Of a stretch of 64,000 bases of DNA, positions 18,626 through 27,530 are shown one piece after another; the stretch's first letter is position 1; each line of letters opens with the position of its first letter. The position numbers and the translations under genes were made by a program. Below the pieces are notes generated by a model. It was not told where the DNA came from. It saw only the letters and a program-made list of their open reading frames with translations, and searched no databases. This stretch comes from Bog-756 sp963824645 (GTDB taxonomy: Bacteria > Actinomycetota > Acidimicrobiia > Acidimicrobiales > RAAP-2), in assembly GCA_963824645.1 (NCBI GenBank), contig CAWGQC010000012.1:62001-126000 (forward strand), read 5' to 3'.

Positions 18626-20047
18626 GTGGTTGACCGGGGCCGAGGCGACAGCGAGGTCGAGATCACCCCGTCGTCACGGGAAGCGGGTGGGGTGACCGGT
18701 ACGGGACCGGCGTCGTTGAGCCCTTCGTCGGTGAGTCGGATCACCCCCTCGGGACCCACCACGGTCATCAACGAGACCCCGGTGGAGGTCCTCGACCGGG
18801 AAGTCGGACCGGACGCCACCCGTCGTGAGCGGCTGTTCGCCGCCGCCTCGGCCAAGGGGGTCCCCCTGCGCACCATCCTGGCCGTCGACGGCGTGGTCAT
18901 CGCCACCTGGGTGCTCTACCGCCTCATCGGCAGGTTGCGCGAAGTCATCCTGTGGGTGCTCATCGCCGCCTTCATCGCCCTGGTTCTCAACCCGGCGGTG
19001 AACTTCCTCCAGCACCACCGCTTCCGCCGGGGTACGGCCATCGGGGTGGTCTTCGCCGGCGCCGTCCTGTGCTTCTTCGGTCTCCTCGGTCTGTTCGGCT
19101 ATCCGCTGGTCAACTCCCTGACCCATGTGGCCGAGAGCCTGCCCACCATGGTGGATCAGCTCCAGAAGGGGCACGGATGGCTGGCCCACACTCTCCAGCG
19201 CTTCCACCTGCTCAGCTGGGTCCAGAAGAACGCCCCCAAACTGGAAACGGCGGCCAAAAATTTGAGCAAGCCGGCTCTGGGGGTCGGGGCCAACCTGGGC
19301 AAGGCGGTGTTCTCCACCATCCTCTCCCTGTTCACCATCGCCTTCCTCTCCCTGTTCATGATGTTGGAGGCCCCCCGGCTCCGACGGGGCCTGCTCGGAT
19401 CGATGCGGGACGACCGCCGGACCATGGTGGAGGGCATTGCCCATCGGGTCTCCCACCAGGTGACCGGTTATGTGCTGGGCACCGTCGCCCTCTCGCTCAT
19501 GTTCGGGGTGGTCATTCTGGTCACCCTGCTCATCCTCGGGGTTCCCTTTGCTCTGCTCATCGGCCTGTGGGTGGCCCTGGTGGCCATGATCCCCCTGGTC
19601 GGCGGGCTCATCGCCGCTGTGCCCAGTGTCGTCATCGCCGTTCTCCACTCGCCCACCGACGGCCTGGTCGTGCTCATCGTGTTCATCGGGTTCCAGTTGA
19701 TCGAGAACCACTTCATCTACCCGGTGGTCATGAGTCGTTCGGTGCGGATGAACCCGCTGTGGGTCCTGCTGTCGGTGCTGATCGGTGCCAACCTGGGCGG
19801 TGTCTTCGGCTCGGCTCTGGGCGCACTGGCCGGGGCCCTGGTGGCCATCCCGGTGGGAGGGGCCATTCAGGTCATCGCCGGCGAGCTGTGGGAAAAGACC
19901 CAGGCCACCGGTATCACCCCCGGTCAGGCCGGTCAGACCCCGGGCGACCAGCACGGCGGCCCGGGGTCTGAGCTCCCGGTGACCAACGGCGCCGCCACCC
20001 GATCGGAGCCGCAGGCCGACACCGCCGTGGCTCCTACCGATGGCTGA
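18626..20047 (+). CDS. AI-2E family (PerM) transporter
   Basis: A 473-residue polytopic permease of the AI-2E exporter/PerM family. After a hydrophilic N-terminus come paired hydrophobic helices, a periplasmic-type segment with coiled character (VAESLPTMVDQLQKGHGWL), then LFMMLEAPRLRRGLLGSM, LLILGVPFALLIGLWVALVAMIPLVGG and LIENHFIYPVVMSRSVRMNPL, the family hallmark. The substrate is unknown; few members have been shown to export autoinducer 2. It is transcribed divergently from the 17185-18605 gene, 20 bases apart. Confidence 0.88.
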   Translation: MVDRGRGDSEVEITPSSREAGGVTGTGPASLSPSSVSRITPSGPTTVINETPVEVLDREVGPDATRRERLFAAASAKGVPLRTILAVDGVVIATWVLYRLIGRLREVILWVLIAAFIALVLNPAVNFLQHHRFRRGTAIGVVFAGAVLCFFGLLGLFGYPLVNSLTHVAESLPTMVDQLQKGHGWLAHTLQRFHLLSWVQKNAPKLETAAKNLSKPALGVGANLGKAVFSTILSLFTIAFLSLFMMLEAPRLRRGLLGSMRDDRRTMVEGIAHRVSHQVTGYVLGTVALSLMFGVVILVTLLILGVPFALLIGLWVALVAMIPLVGGLIAAVPSVVIAVLHSPTDGLVVLIVFIGFQLIENHFIYPVVMSRSVRMNPLWVLLSVLIGANLGGVFGSALGALAGALVAIPVGGAIQVIAGELWEKTQATGITPGQAGQTPGDQHGGPGSELPVTNGAATRSEPQADTAVAPTDG

Positions 20048-20126
20048 CCGGACCGGGCGGAGCGGGACGTCCGCCACCCCCGTCGGCCGTTATCCGGGCC
20101 GATCCAGCTGTACTCGGCCGGTCTCG

Positions 20127-20132
20127 TAAGCT
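20127..20132 (+). promoter_or_regulatory. Putative -10 element TAAGCT
   Basis: TAAGCT ends 6 bases before ATG 20139. Confidence 0.5.
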
Positions 20133-20138
20133 TTTCCC

Positions 20139-20881
20139 ATGCGCGTACTGGTGGTCCTGCCCACCTACAACGAGGCCGAGAACCTCGACAAGGTGGTGAG
20201 GCGGATCCGCTCGGCTCTGGACGCCGCCACCATCCTGGTGGTGGACGACGGGAGCCCCGACGGCACGGCCGACATCGCCGAGGTGCTGGGCAAGGAGCTG
20301 GGCAACGTCGAAGTTATGCGACGCAGTGAGAAGTCGGGCCTCGGCAGCGCCTACCGGGCCGGGTTCCGGTGGGGTATCGACAACGGATTCGAGGCCTGCG
20401 TGGAGATGGATGCCGACCTCTCCCACGATCCCGAAGCCCTCCCGTCACTCATCGCACCGCTCGACGCCGGTCACGATCTGGTGATCGGCTCACGCTACGT
20501 GCGGGGCGGGTCGATCCCCGACTGGACCTGGCACCGACGCTTGCTGTCCCGGGGGGAAACGTCTATGCCGACATCCTCCTCGGCCTGGGGGTGGCCGATT
20601 CAACCGCCGGGTTCCGGGCCTACCGGAGCTCGCTACTGGAACGTATCGATCTCGACCGGATCCGGGCCGACGGCTACGGGTTCCAGATCGAGATGACCTA
20701 CCAGGCCAAACGGGCGGGGGCGACCGTGGTCGAGGTCCCCATTCGCTTCGTCGACCGGGTCGAGGGTGAGTCGAAGATGTCCATGTTCATCGTGGTCGAG
20801 GCGCTGGGCCTGGTCACCCTGTGGGGGGCCCGGCGCTTGGTGGAGAGCCTGCGAAGACAGCCGCTTCCCGTTCGGACCTAG
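20139..20881 (+). CDS. Polyprenol monophosphomannose synthase-like GT2 glycosyltransferase; one frameshift
   Basis: GT-A fold glycosyltransferase similar to Dpm1/Ppm1, which transfer mannose from GDP-mannose to polyprenyl phosphate at the membrane. Motifs are VLPTYNEAENL, ILVVDDGSPDGTADIAE, the metal-binding EMDADLSHDPEALP, GSRYVRGG and KMSMFIVVEAL. The frame changes at 20548-20553: a run of six G needs a seventh to read LLSRGGNVYADILLGLG. Corrected length is about 247 residues, the catalytic domain only; there is no fused apolipoprotein N-acyltransferase domain as in mycobacterial Ppm1. The two-component system begins 9 bases after the stop. Confidence 0.86.
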
Positions 20882-20890
20882 AGCTTCCCG

Positions 20891-21577
20891 GTGAACGGCA
20901 GCCACCGCATTCTGGTCGTCGACGACGAGCCCTACATCACCGACGTGGTGTCGGCCGCCCTCCGGTTCGAGGGGTGGAGCATCGACGAAGCCGCCACCGG
21001 CGAGCAATCGCTGGACAAGGCGCGCCACGGGCATTTCGACCTGATCGTCCTCGATGTGATGCTCCCCGACATCGAGGGATTCGAGGTCTGTCGTCGGCTC
21101 CGGTTCGAGGAGATCGACACACCCGTGCTGTTCCTGACGGCGCGGGACACCACGGAGGACAAATTGGCCGGACTGGCCCACGGTGACGATTACGTGACCA
21201 AGCCCTTCAGCCTCGACGAGCTGGTGGCCCGGATCCGTGCCGTTCTCCGTCGCTCCGGCGCGGTGCCCTCCGGTGAGCACCGCCTGCGGGTGGGCGACCT
21301 GGTGGTGGACCCCGAGACGCGCCAGGTCTGGCGTCAGGGCAATCCCATCGAACTCACGGCCACCGAGTTCAACCTGCTCTTCTACCTGATGCTCCACAGC
21401 CGCCAGGTGCTGTCCAAGGCCCAGATCCTGTCGGCCGTGTGGGACGGCTTCACCGGCGACTCCAACATCGTGGAGATCTACATCTCCTACCTGCGCAAGA
21501 AAGTCGACTGCTACGCGCCTCCGCTCATCCACACCGTGCGACGGGTGGGCTACACGCTGCGCGAGTCGAGGCCGTGA
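20891..21577 (+). CDS. OmpR/PhoB-family response regulator
   Basis: A 228-residue DNA-binding response regulator. The receiver has the acidic pair VVDDEP, the phosphorylatable Asp in IVLDVMLPD, Thr in LFLTARD and Lys in YVTKPF; the usual GADDY is GDDY preceded by His. The C-terminal winged helix (from about residue 135) contains LTATEFNLLFYLM and SNIVEIYISYLRKKVD. Start GTG 20891. Its stop overlaps the histidine kinase start (GTGA), forming an RR-HK operon. Confidence 0.92.
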   Translation: MNGSHRILVVDDEPYITDVVSAALRFEGWSIDEAATGEQSLDKARHGHFDLIVLDVMLPDIEGFEVCRRLRFEEIDTPVLFLTARDTTEDKLAGLAHGDDYVTKPFSLDELVARIRAVLRRSGAVPSGEHRLRVGDLVVDPETRQVWRQGNPIELTATEFNLLFYLMLHSRQVLSKAQILSAVWDGFTGDSNIVEIYISYLRKKVDCYAPPLIHTVRRVGYTLRESRP

Positions 21578-23160
21578 GACTGCGTCACAAACTGGTCGCC
21601 ACCATGATCATCCTGGTGGCACTGGGTCTGGCCGCCGTCGACATCATCACCCTCAGTTCGCTGCACTCGTACCTCTACGGGCGGGTCGACGATCAGCTGA
21701 CCGACGCCGGCCAGATGGTGAGCCGGTTCGTCCACCACGCCGACAAGCGTGGCTTCACCTTGACACCGGGGGCCTTGGCCGCCAGGGTGAGTCCCGACAT
21801 CTACGTGGAGCTCCTCGACGGGCACGGCACGGTGGTGGTGGCCCGACCGTCCTCCACCCCGTCGGAGAACGGCGAACAGGTCGACCCGCCACCGATGTTG
21901 CCCCCGTCGCTACCCCGACACGCGGTGACGGTGGCGTCCGACAATGCCCCCACGGCCAGTCCCTACCGGCCGTCTTCCACTGCCATGAACGTCGGTTCGG
22001 ACAACGGCCACGGACCCGAGTACCGACTGGAAGCAACATCACTGCACGGCCAGACCCTGGTGGTGGCCACCACCCTCACCCTGGTCAACTCCACCCTGAG
22101 TTCCCTCCGCACTATCGAACTGGCCCTCTCGCTCGGACTCCTGGCCGCCCTGCTCATCCTCATGACCCTGCTCATCCGCCGCGGTCTGCGACCGCTGGAG
22201 GAGATGGCCCGCCAGGCCGACACCATCGCCGCCGGCGACCTCTCCCAACGGGTGCAGCCGTCCGATGGCAACGGCGAGATCGCCCGGTTGGGTCGGGCCC
22301 TCAACGGGATGCTGTCCCAGATCGAAGCGGCCTTCGCCCAGCGGGCACTGTCGGAGGAGCGGTTGCGCAGTTTTCTGGCCGACGCCTCCCACGAGCTGCG
22401 TACACCTCTGACGTCCATTCGGGGCTACGCCGAGCTGTTGCGCAAAGACGCGCTGGGAGACGAGGCGTCCCGCGATCGCGCCCTGTCCCGTATCGAGAAA
22501 GAGGCGGCCCGTATGGGAATGCTGGTAGGCGACCTCGGCGTGCTGGCCCGCCAGGGCGACGGTCCCCAACCGATCCTCGGTCGGGTGGACCTGGCCGCGG
22601 TGGCCGCCGAGGTGGTGGCCGATGCCCGCACCGTGGCCGCCGACCGGACCATCGCCATGGCCTCGACCGGCGAGGTCCCGGTGGCCGGTGACGAGGCCCG
22701 CCTCGAGCAGATGGTCCACAATCTGGTGGGCAACGCCCTGTCCCACACCCCGGCCGGTACCCCGATAGAGGTGGGTGTGTCGGTGCGGGACCAGAGCGCC
22801 GTCCTCCGGGTACGCGATCAGGGGCCGGGGATGACCCCGTCCCAGGCCGGCCGGGTGTTCGACCGTTTCTATCGGGGCGACGGCGCCGGCCGGGACGGTG
22901 GTTCGGGATTGGGATTGTTCATCGTGGCCACCCTGGCTCGGTCGCTGGGCGGTGAGGCCACCGTGGACACCGCCCCGGGCCGGGGAGCCACCTTCGAGGT
23001 CCGCCTGCCCATCTACGACGCCGGTGGGGCGTGGCCCCGAGGGGACGGAGCGGCCGGGGGCTACGACACCTCGGGGCTTACCCTTGGGGAAGTCGCCAGG
23101 GGTGACGGGTCCGGCCGGCCCAGCCGGGGTGGTGGGGAGGATGACCCTGTTCTCCATTGA
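21574..23160 (+). CDS. Membrane sensor histidine kinase
   Basis: Partner of the response regulator at 20891. Two membrane helices (residues about 10-32 and 180-205) bracket an extracellular sensor of roughly 150 residues rich in Pro and Ser. A HAMP domain follows, then the H-box FLADASHELRTPLTSIRGYAELL, N-box LEQMVHNLVGNALSHTP, G1 RVRDQGPGMTP and G2 GGSGLGLFIV. The C-terminal tail after the ATPase domain is Gly-rich and overlaps the next gene by 20 bases. The stimulus is unknown. Confidence 0.92.
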   Translation: MRLRHKLVATMIILVALGLAAVDIITLSSLHSYLYGRVDDQLTDAGQMVSRFVHHADKRGFTLTPGALAARVSPDIYVELLDGHGTVVVARPSSTPSENGEQVDPPPMLPPSLPRHAVTVASDNAPTASPYRPSSTAMNVGSDNGHGPEYRLEATSLHGQTLVVATTLTLVNSTLSSLRTIELALSLGLLAALLILMTLLIRRGLRPLEEMARQADTIAAGDLSQRVQPSDGNGEIARLGRALNGMLSQIEAAFAQRALSEERLRSFLADASHELRTPLTSIRGYAELLRKDALGDEASRDRALSRIEKEAARMGMLVGDLGVLARQGDGPQPILGRVDLAAVAAEVVADARTVAADRTIAMASTGEVPVAGDEARLEQMVHNLVGNALSHTPAGTPIEVGVSVRDQSAVLRVRDQGPGMTPSQAGRVFDRFYRGDGAGRDGGSGLGLFIVATLARSLGGEATVDTAPGRGATFEVRLPIYDAGGAWPRGDGAAGGYDTSGLTLGEVARGDGSGRPSRGGGEDDPVLH

Positions 23161-23950
23161 CCGCGGCACCGGGCACCCGGTGGTGCTCCTGCACGGACAG
23201 CCGGGTACGGGTGCGTCCTGGGATCCACTCCTGCCCCACCTGGAGGGCGAGTTCCGGGTTCTGGCCCCGGACCGGGCGGGCTACGGACGGACATCCGGGC
23301 CGGCCCGGGGATTGGCGGCCAACGCCGAGCTGGTGGCCGCCTTCATGGAGGAGCGTGAGACCGGTCCGGCCACCGTGGTCGGGCACAGTTGGGCCGCCGG
23401 GGCGGCCGCCCTCCTGGCCGTCGGCCATCCGTCGATGGTCAGCGACCTGGTCCTGGTGGGCGGGGCCTGCACCCCCGACAGCGTCAACGGACTCGATCGG
23501 TGGTTGGTCGCCCCCGGCGTCGGCTATGCCCTGACGGTGGCCGGACTGGTGGGAATCGGCGGGGTCCTGCCCCTGGTGCGGCAACACCTCGTCCGTTACG
23601 CCCCGCCCACCACCCGCGACCGGCTGGCCTCCATCCTGCCCGGCGACGGGGGGACGGGGGATACGTGGGGGCCGCTGAGCCGCAGCACCCGCTCGTTCAT
23701 GATCGAGCAGAAGGCGTTGTTGGATGAGCTTCCGACGGTGAGCAGGGCTCTCGGAAACATCGCCGTTCCCACGTCGGTGGTGGCCGGCGAATGGGACATC
23801 GTCGTCCCTCCCAAGGCGGCGGTCACGTTGACCCGCGCCATTCCCAACGCCGGACTGACACTGCTACCGCGGGCCGGCCACTTCGTGGCCCGTGACGCCC
23901 CCGAGGGACTGGCCCGTGTCATCCGGAGCTCTGCCCGCCTCAGCCGGTGA
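23141..23950 (+). CDS. Alpha/beta-fold hydrolase
   Basis: A 269-residue alpha/beta hydrolase. The oxyanion segment VVLLHGQPGTGASWDPL, the nucleophile elbow VVGHSWAAGAAALL, the acid in VVAGEWDIVVPP and the His in LPRAGHFVARDAP complete the triad. The start ATG 23141 lies inside the end of the histidine kinase gene, so the two are probably translationally coupled. Substrate unknown; position 5' of the convergent menF does not by itself imply a menaquinone (MenH-like) role. Its end overlaps menF by 11 bases. Confidence 0.88.
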   Translation: MTLFSIDRGTGHPVVLLHGQPGTGASWDPLLPHLEGEFRVLAPDRAGYGRTSGPARGLAANAELVAAFMEERETGPATVVGHSWAAGAAALLAVGHPSMVSDLVLVGGACTPDSVNGLDRWLVAPGVGYALTVAGLVGIGGVLPLVRQHLVRYAPPTTRDRLASILPGDGGTGDTWGPLSRSTRSFMIEQKALLDELPTVSRALGNIAVPTSVVAGEWDIVVPPKAAVTLTRAIPNAGLTLLPRAGHFVARDAPEGLARVIRSSARLSR

Positions 23951-25283
23951 TGGTGGGGACAGCGGGAGTGACCAGCACAGGCTCTCCGTCGTCGGCGGTC
24001 AGGGCGTCGACGACGGCGGCCAATTTGACGTTGGTTTCGGCCAGTTCCACGGTGGGGTCGGATCCGCCCACGATGCCCACCCCGGCAGTGAGCCGGGCCC
24101 GGTCCCCCCGGACGGTCATGGCCCTGATACCGAGCATCCAGCAGCCGTCCCCGTCGGCCTCCACATAGCCCACCGGTCCGGCGTAGCGTCCGCGGGGCTC
24201 GGGTTCGAGTCGTCCGATCAGGGTCCGGGCCGCCGCGGTGGGTGCCCCTCCCACCGCCGGGGTGGGGTGGAGGACGGCCACCAGCTGGAGGGCGTCGGGC
24301 ACCCTCGGTCGGGCGGCCAACGTGCCCCGGAGCGAGGTACCCAGGTGGACCAAGTTGTGCAGCCGGACCACGTCGGGCTGGTCGGGTACGTCGAGCTGGC
24401 GGCACAGGGGTCCGAGGGCTCCGGCTATGCCCTCGACCACCAGCCGGTGCTCGTGACCGTCCTTGCCCGACTCGGTCAGGACGGCCGGCAGGACACTGCC
24501 CCCGGCTCCCACCGTTCGTTCCGCCGTACCGGCCAGGGGACGGCTGTGCACCGTCGATCCCCACCGCTCGACCAGGAGCTCCGGGCTGGCCCCCACGAAC
24601 GGGCCGTTGGGGGTGGGTACCGAGAAGATGGTGCAGTTGGGTTCCAGATGGTGCCAGTGACGGAGCAGGCCGGGCACGTCGATGGGGCGGTCGACGGTGA
24701 CGTCCACGTGACGGGCCAGAACCACCTTCTCCAGCTCACCGTGGTGGATGGCGGCCAGAGCCGTCTCGACCATCGACACGAACGACCGGTCGGAGGCGTG
24801 GGGCTCCCTGCCCACCACCCGGTTCCCGTCGTCCGGCCGGTCGGTGCCCGCCGTGGTGGCTGCGCCCTGCAACCACGATCGCAGGCCCACTGATGTGGTG
24901 GGGAGCCGGGCCGACGAGGAAGAGACCACCGTCACCCACTCGTCGTCACCGTCGCGTCCGTAAGTGACCTCCGGGATGACCAGGGCGGCGGGAGCCGATC
25001 GGTCGAAGGGCAGGGATCCGACGGCGGCAACGGCCCCGCTGGTCACCGGGCCGTGGTCGGTGACGGAAATGGTGGCCAACGTCTCGGTCACCCGCCGGAT
25101 GTCGACGTCGGCGTCGAGGCCGTGGGGGAGGGGCACGGTTAGGAACGTCCCGAGGCCCACCCGGACCCGCTCGGCCGTATGGAAGAGGAAACCTCCCTCT
25201 GCGGCCAGGGCGAAGGGATCGATCACCGGTCCCGGGTCGAGGGGGAGACGGACGGCGACCGGCGCCGGCGGGTGGGTGCTCAC
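23940..25283 (-). CDS. menF: Isochorismate synthase (MenF-like)
   Basis: Converts chorismate to isochorismate, the first step of menaquinone synthesis. The chorismate-binding domain shows the general base Lys in LEKVVLARHVDV, NCTIFSVPTPNGPFVGASPE, HSRPLAGTAERT, the conserved HEHRLVVEGI and HPTPAVGGAPTAAA, then AGVGIVGGSDPTVELAETNVK. Start GTG 25283 overlaps the menG stop as GTGA. MenF is preferred over salicylate or anthranilate synthases because it is cotranscribed with a menG-like methyltransferase. Confidence 0.9.
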   Translation of the reverse strand: MSTHPPAPVAVRLPLDPGPVIDPFALAAEGGFLFHTAERVRVGLGTFLTVPLPHGLDADVDIRRVTETLATISVTDHGPVTSGAVAAVGSLPFDRSAPAALVIPEVTYGRDGDDEWVTVVSSSSARLPTTSVGLRSWLQGAATTAGTDRPDDGNRVVGREPHASDRSFVSMVETALAAIHHGELEKVVLARHVDVTVDRPIDVPGLLRHWHHLEPNCTIFSVPTPNGPFVGASPELLVERWGSTVHSRPLAGTAERTVGAGGSVLPAVLTESGKDGHEHRLVVEGIAGALGPLCRQLDVPDQPDVVRLHNLVHLGTSLRGTLAARPRVPDALQLVAVLHPTPAVGGAPTAAARTLIGRLEPEPRGRYAGPVGYVEADGDGCWMLGIRAMTVRGDRARLTAGVGIVGGSDPTVELAETNVKLAAVVDALTADDGEPVLVTPAVPTITG

Positions 25284-26005
25284 CGCTGACCGGTGCGGGT
25301 GGCGGTGATGACCTGGCTGAGCCCTCCCCACAGGGCCCGGTGGTTGACCGACGAGAAGCCGGCCGTCACCAGCATCGACCGCAGCTCGGCCAATGGCGGC
25401 AGGTAGGCGGTCGACCGGGGTAGATAACGGTAGGCGTCGCCGTCGGACAGCAGCCCGCCGATGATGGGCACCATCGTGCGGAACCAGAGGTTATGGCCGG
25501 CCCGGAGTAGGGGATGGGCGGGCTCGGCCACCTCCAGAAAGCTGAGGCGGCCGCCGGGCCGCACCACCCGGGCCAGTTCGGCCAACACGGCTTCGAGGTC
25601 GGTGAAGTTGCGGAGGGCATAACCGCAGGTGACGCCGTCCATGGTGCTGTCGGCCACCGGCAGGGCGGACCCATCGGCCTGGGCCCGCGGCCTCCCGGTG
25701 TGTCCGGCCGTCAACATTCCCCACGACAGGTCGACGCCCACCGCCCGCAGTCCGGCGCTGTCGAGGATCCGGAGGAAATCACCGGTGCCGCAGGCCAGGT
25801 CCAGAACCGGGGAGCCAGCCGGCAGCCCGAGAGCCCGCACCGCCCGCCGTCGCCACCGGAGGTCGAGGCCGAAGGTCATCAACCGGTTGACCAGGTCGTA
25901 ACGGGGGGCGATGGCATCGAACATGGAGCGCACCATGACCGTCTTGGCTGGACCGGTGGGCAACTCGGTCTGGTCTGCGGGGGTGATGGGGGTGATGGGG
26001 GTCAT
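25280..26005 (-). CDS. menG: Demethylmenaquinone methyltransferase (UbiE/MenG)
   Basis: SAM-dependent C-methylation of demethylmenaquinone, the last step of menaquinone synthesis. SAM-binding motif I is VLDLACGTGDFLRIL, followed by GVDLSWGML, TCGYALRNFTDLEAVLAE and RVVRPGGRLSFLEVAEP, with YRYLPRSTAYLPP near the end. Length of 241 residues is normal. Start ATG 26005 overlaps the regulator stop as ATGA, and its own stop overlaps menF, so the three genes form one tight operon. Confidence 0.92.
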   Translation of the reverse strand: MTPITPITPADQTELPTGPAKTVMVRSMFDAIAPRYDLVNRLMTFGLDLRWRRRAVRALGLPAGSPVLDLACGTGDFLRILDSAGLRAVGVDLSWGMLTAGHTGRPRAQADGSALPVADSTMDGVTCGYALRNFTDLEAVLAELARVVRPGGRLSFLEVAEPAHPLLRAGHNLWFRTMVPIIGGLLSDGDAYRYLPRSTAYLPPLAELRSMLVTAGFSSVNHRALWGGLSQVITATRTGQR

Positions 26006-26853
26006 GAGGCGGGACGGGTCTCGACAGCGCTGAGCACACCCAACTGCTGGACGACCGCTTCCCGTTCGGCATCGGAGCCCACTCTCTCGACGTGGTCGAG
26101 GGCGGCCCGGACCAGGGTTCGGGCGAAATGGACCTGGACCAGGGTGGTCACCGCCGGCAGCAGTTCGGCGTAGGCCTGCACCAATCGGTCGGCCTGGGCG
26201 CCGGGGGTGGGCGCCCCGTCGGGCGAGTCGGGCGTCCGGCCCTCCTGGCGGAGCGGACGGCGCACGTACTGCGAAAAAAGGGACACCGCCTCGTCGGCCA
26301 CGGCTTCGGTGGCCTGGTGATGGCGGCGGGCCAGGTCGAGCAAGGCCGACAGGGGAATCCCCCACTCCAGAAGGAGCAGCCCGGCCCGGGCCGCAGCCAC
26401 GTCCTCGCCACTGTAACGATCCTGACCATCGATCCGGTGGGGGACCAGCAGACCGTCGGCCTCGACCGCCCGCAGCAGGGCCAGCGGTACGCCGGTGGCC
26501 TCGGCCAGCTGGTCGATGGTCACCAGGTCCTCGTGGCCGGGAATGACGGAGGTGGCGGAATGGTCGTCCGGCCCCACCGTCCGGCCCACCGCCCCGGTCC
26601 GGGCCAGCTCGCCTATGAGAGCCTCGTCGGCCGCGTCGAGCTCGCCGGACACCAAACGCCCAATGGTGGCCAGCGTGAAGCCGCGGCCGCGGAGGTCGCG
26701 AATGCGCTCCAGCCGGGCCAGGTGGTCGTCCTCGTACCAGGCCACCCGCCCCTCCCGACGGGGCGGGTCGAGCAGACCCTTGCTCTGGTAGTAGCGGATG
26801 GTGTCGACCGACAGGCGGGAACGGGCCGACAGCTGCTCGACGCGCATCTCCAT
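26002..26853 (-). CDS. Tandem double-MerR-type transcriptional regulator
   Basis: The first 70 residues are a standard MerR winged helix (VEQLSARSRLSVDTIRYYQSKG, then WYEDDHLARLERIRDL and FTLATIGRLV). Unusually, residues about 110-180 form a second MerR-like unit (TIDQLAEATGVPLALLRAVEAD, RYSGEDVAAARAGLLLLE, IPLSALLDLA). The C-terminal 90 residues are helical and probably mediate ligand sensing or dimerisation. As first gene of the operon with menG and menF it may control menaquinone synthesis, but that is inference. A dyad overlaps its own -10 hexamer. Confidence 0.85.
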   Translation of the reverse strand: MEMRVEQLSARSRLSVDTIRYYQSKGLLDPPRREGRVAWYEDDHLARLERIRDLRGRGFTLATIGRLVSGELDAADEALIGELARTGAVGRTVGPDDHSATSVIPGHEDLVTIDQLAEATGVPLALLRAVEADGLLVPHRIDGQDRYSGEDVAAARAGLLLLEWGIPLSALLDLARRHHQATEAVADEAVSLFSQYVRRPLRQEGRTPDSPDGAPTPGAQADRLVQAYAELLPAVTTLVQVHFARTLVRAALDHVERVGSDAEREAVVQQLGVLSAVETRPAS

Positions 26854-26859
26854 GACTCA

Positions 26860-26872
26860 CACTCTAGGAGTG
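26860..26872. promoter_or_regulatory. Dyad operator overlapping the -10 hexamer of the MerR-menG-menF operon
   Basis: CACTC-TAG-GAGTG is a perfect 5-bp inverted repeat. The minus-strand hexamer TAGAGT (26861-26866) lies within it, 7 bases before ATG 26853. It is a candidate autoregulatory site. Confidence 0.45.
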
Positions 26873-26947
26873 ATTGCTCGTACTGTTTGAGCGCCCGGTC
26901 CGGCCCGGTCGGAGGGTCCGTCGCTGTTCCGGTGCCCCGATGGGCGG

Positions 26948-27403
26948 TCAGTAGAAGTAGCGGTAGACCACCTCGGCCACACAGCTCGGCTTCGATGAAC
27001 CCTCGGTGTCGAAGCTGAGATCGAGGGCCACCTGCACGCCACCGGTCACGTCCTCGGCCGAGGCCACAGTCGCCCCCAGCCGGAGGTTGCTGTCGACCGG
27101 TACCGGTGCCGGAAAACGGACCTTGTTACATCCGTAGTTGACCCCCATGGAGGCCCCCTCGACCACCAGTACCTCGCCCAGCAGGACCGGAGCCAGCGAG
27201 AGAGTCAGGTAGCCGTGGGCGATGGTGCCGCCGAAGGGCCCGTCCTTGGCCCGGGCGGCGTCGACATGGATCCACTGATGATCGCCGGTGGCATCGGCGA
27301 ACAAGTTGATCTGCTCCTGGTCGATGCGGTGCCACTGGCTGTAGCCGAGGTGCTGCCCGACCAGGCCGTGGAAGTTTTCGATGCCCTGCACTGTCGTAGC
27401 CAT
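26948..27403 (-). CDS. MaoC-like hot-dog dehydratase
   Basis: A 151-residue single hot-dog domain of the MaoC / (R)-specific enoyl-CoA hydratase type. The hydratase motif with catalytic Asp and His is FADATGDHQWIHVD, followed by PFGGTIAHGYLTLSL and YGCNKVRFPAPVPV. Length and motifs match stand-alone actinobacterial MaoC proteins acting on acyl-CoA. TACAGT 7 bases before ATG 27403 suggests its own leaderless promoter. It is divergent from the VIT1-like gene. Confidence 0.9.
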   Translation of the reverse strand: MATTVQGIENFHGLVGQHLGYSQWHRIDQEQINLFADATGDHQWIHVDAARAKDGPFGGTIAHGYLTLSLAPVLLGEVLVVEGASMGVNYGCNKVRFPAPVPVDSNLRLGATVASAEDVTGGVQVALDLSFDTEGSSKPSCVAEVVYRYFY

Positions 27404-27410
27404 GACCGGA

Positions 27411-27416
27411 ACTGTA
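27411..27416 (-). promoter_or_regulatory. Putative -10 element TACAGT
   Basis: Minus-strand TACAGT ends 7 bases before ATG 27403. Confidence 0.45.
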
Positions 27417-27517
27417 GGGGAGTCCTGCCCGGACGACCACCCCGCCGCCCCCTCCGGACCGGAACTGAGGCGGTCCTTCCCCCAGACTTCAGTCGGTCCT
27501 CAGCCACCTCCCCTCGG

Positions 27518-27523
27518 TACGCT
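27518..27523 (+). promoter_or_regulatory. Putative -10 element TACGCT
   Basis: TACGCT ends 7 bases before GTG 27531 and supports that start. Confidence 0.45.
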
Positions 27524-27530
27524 GCTCTTC

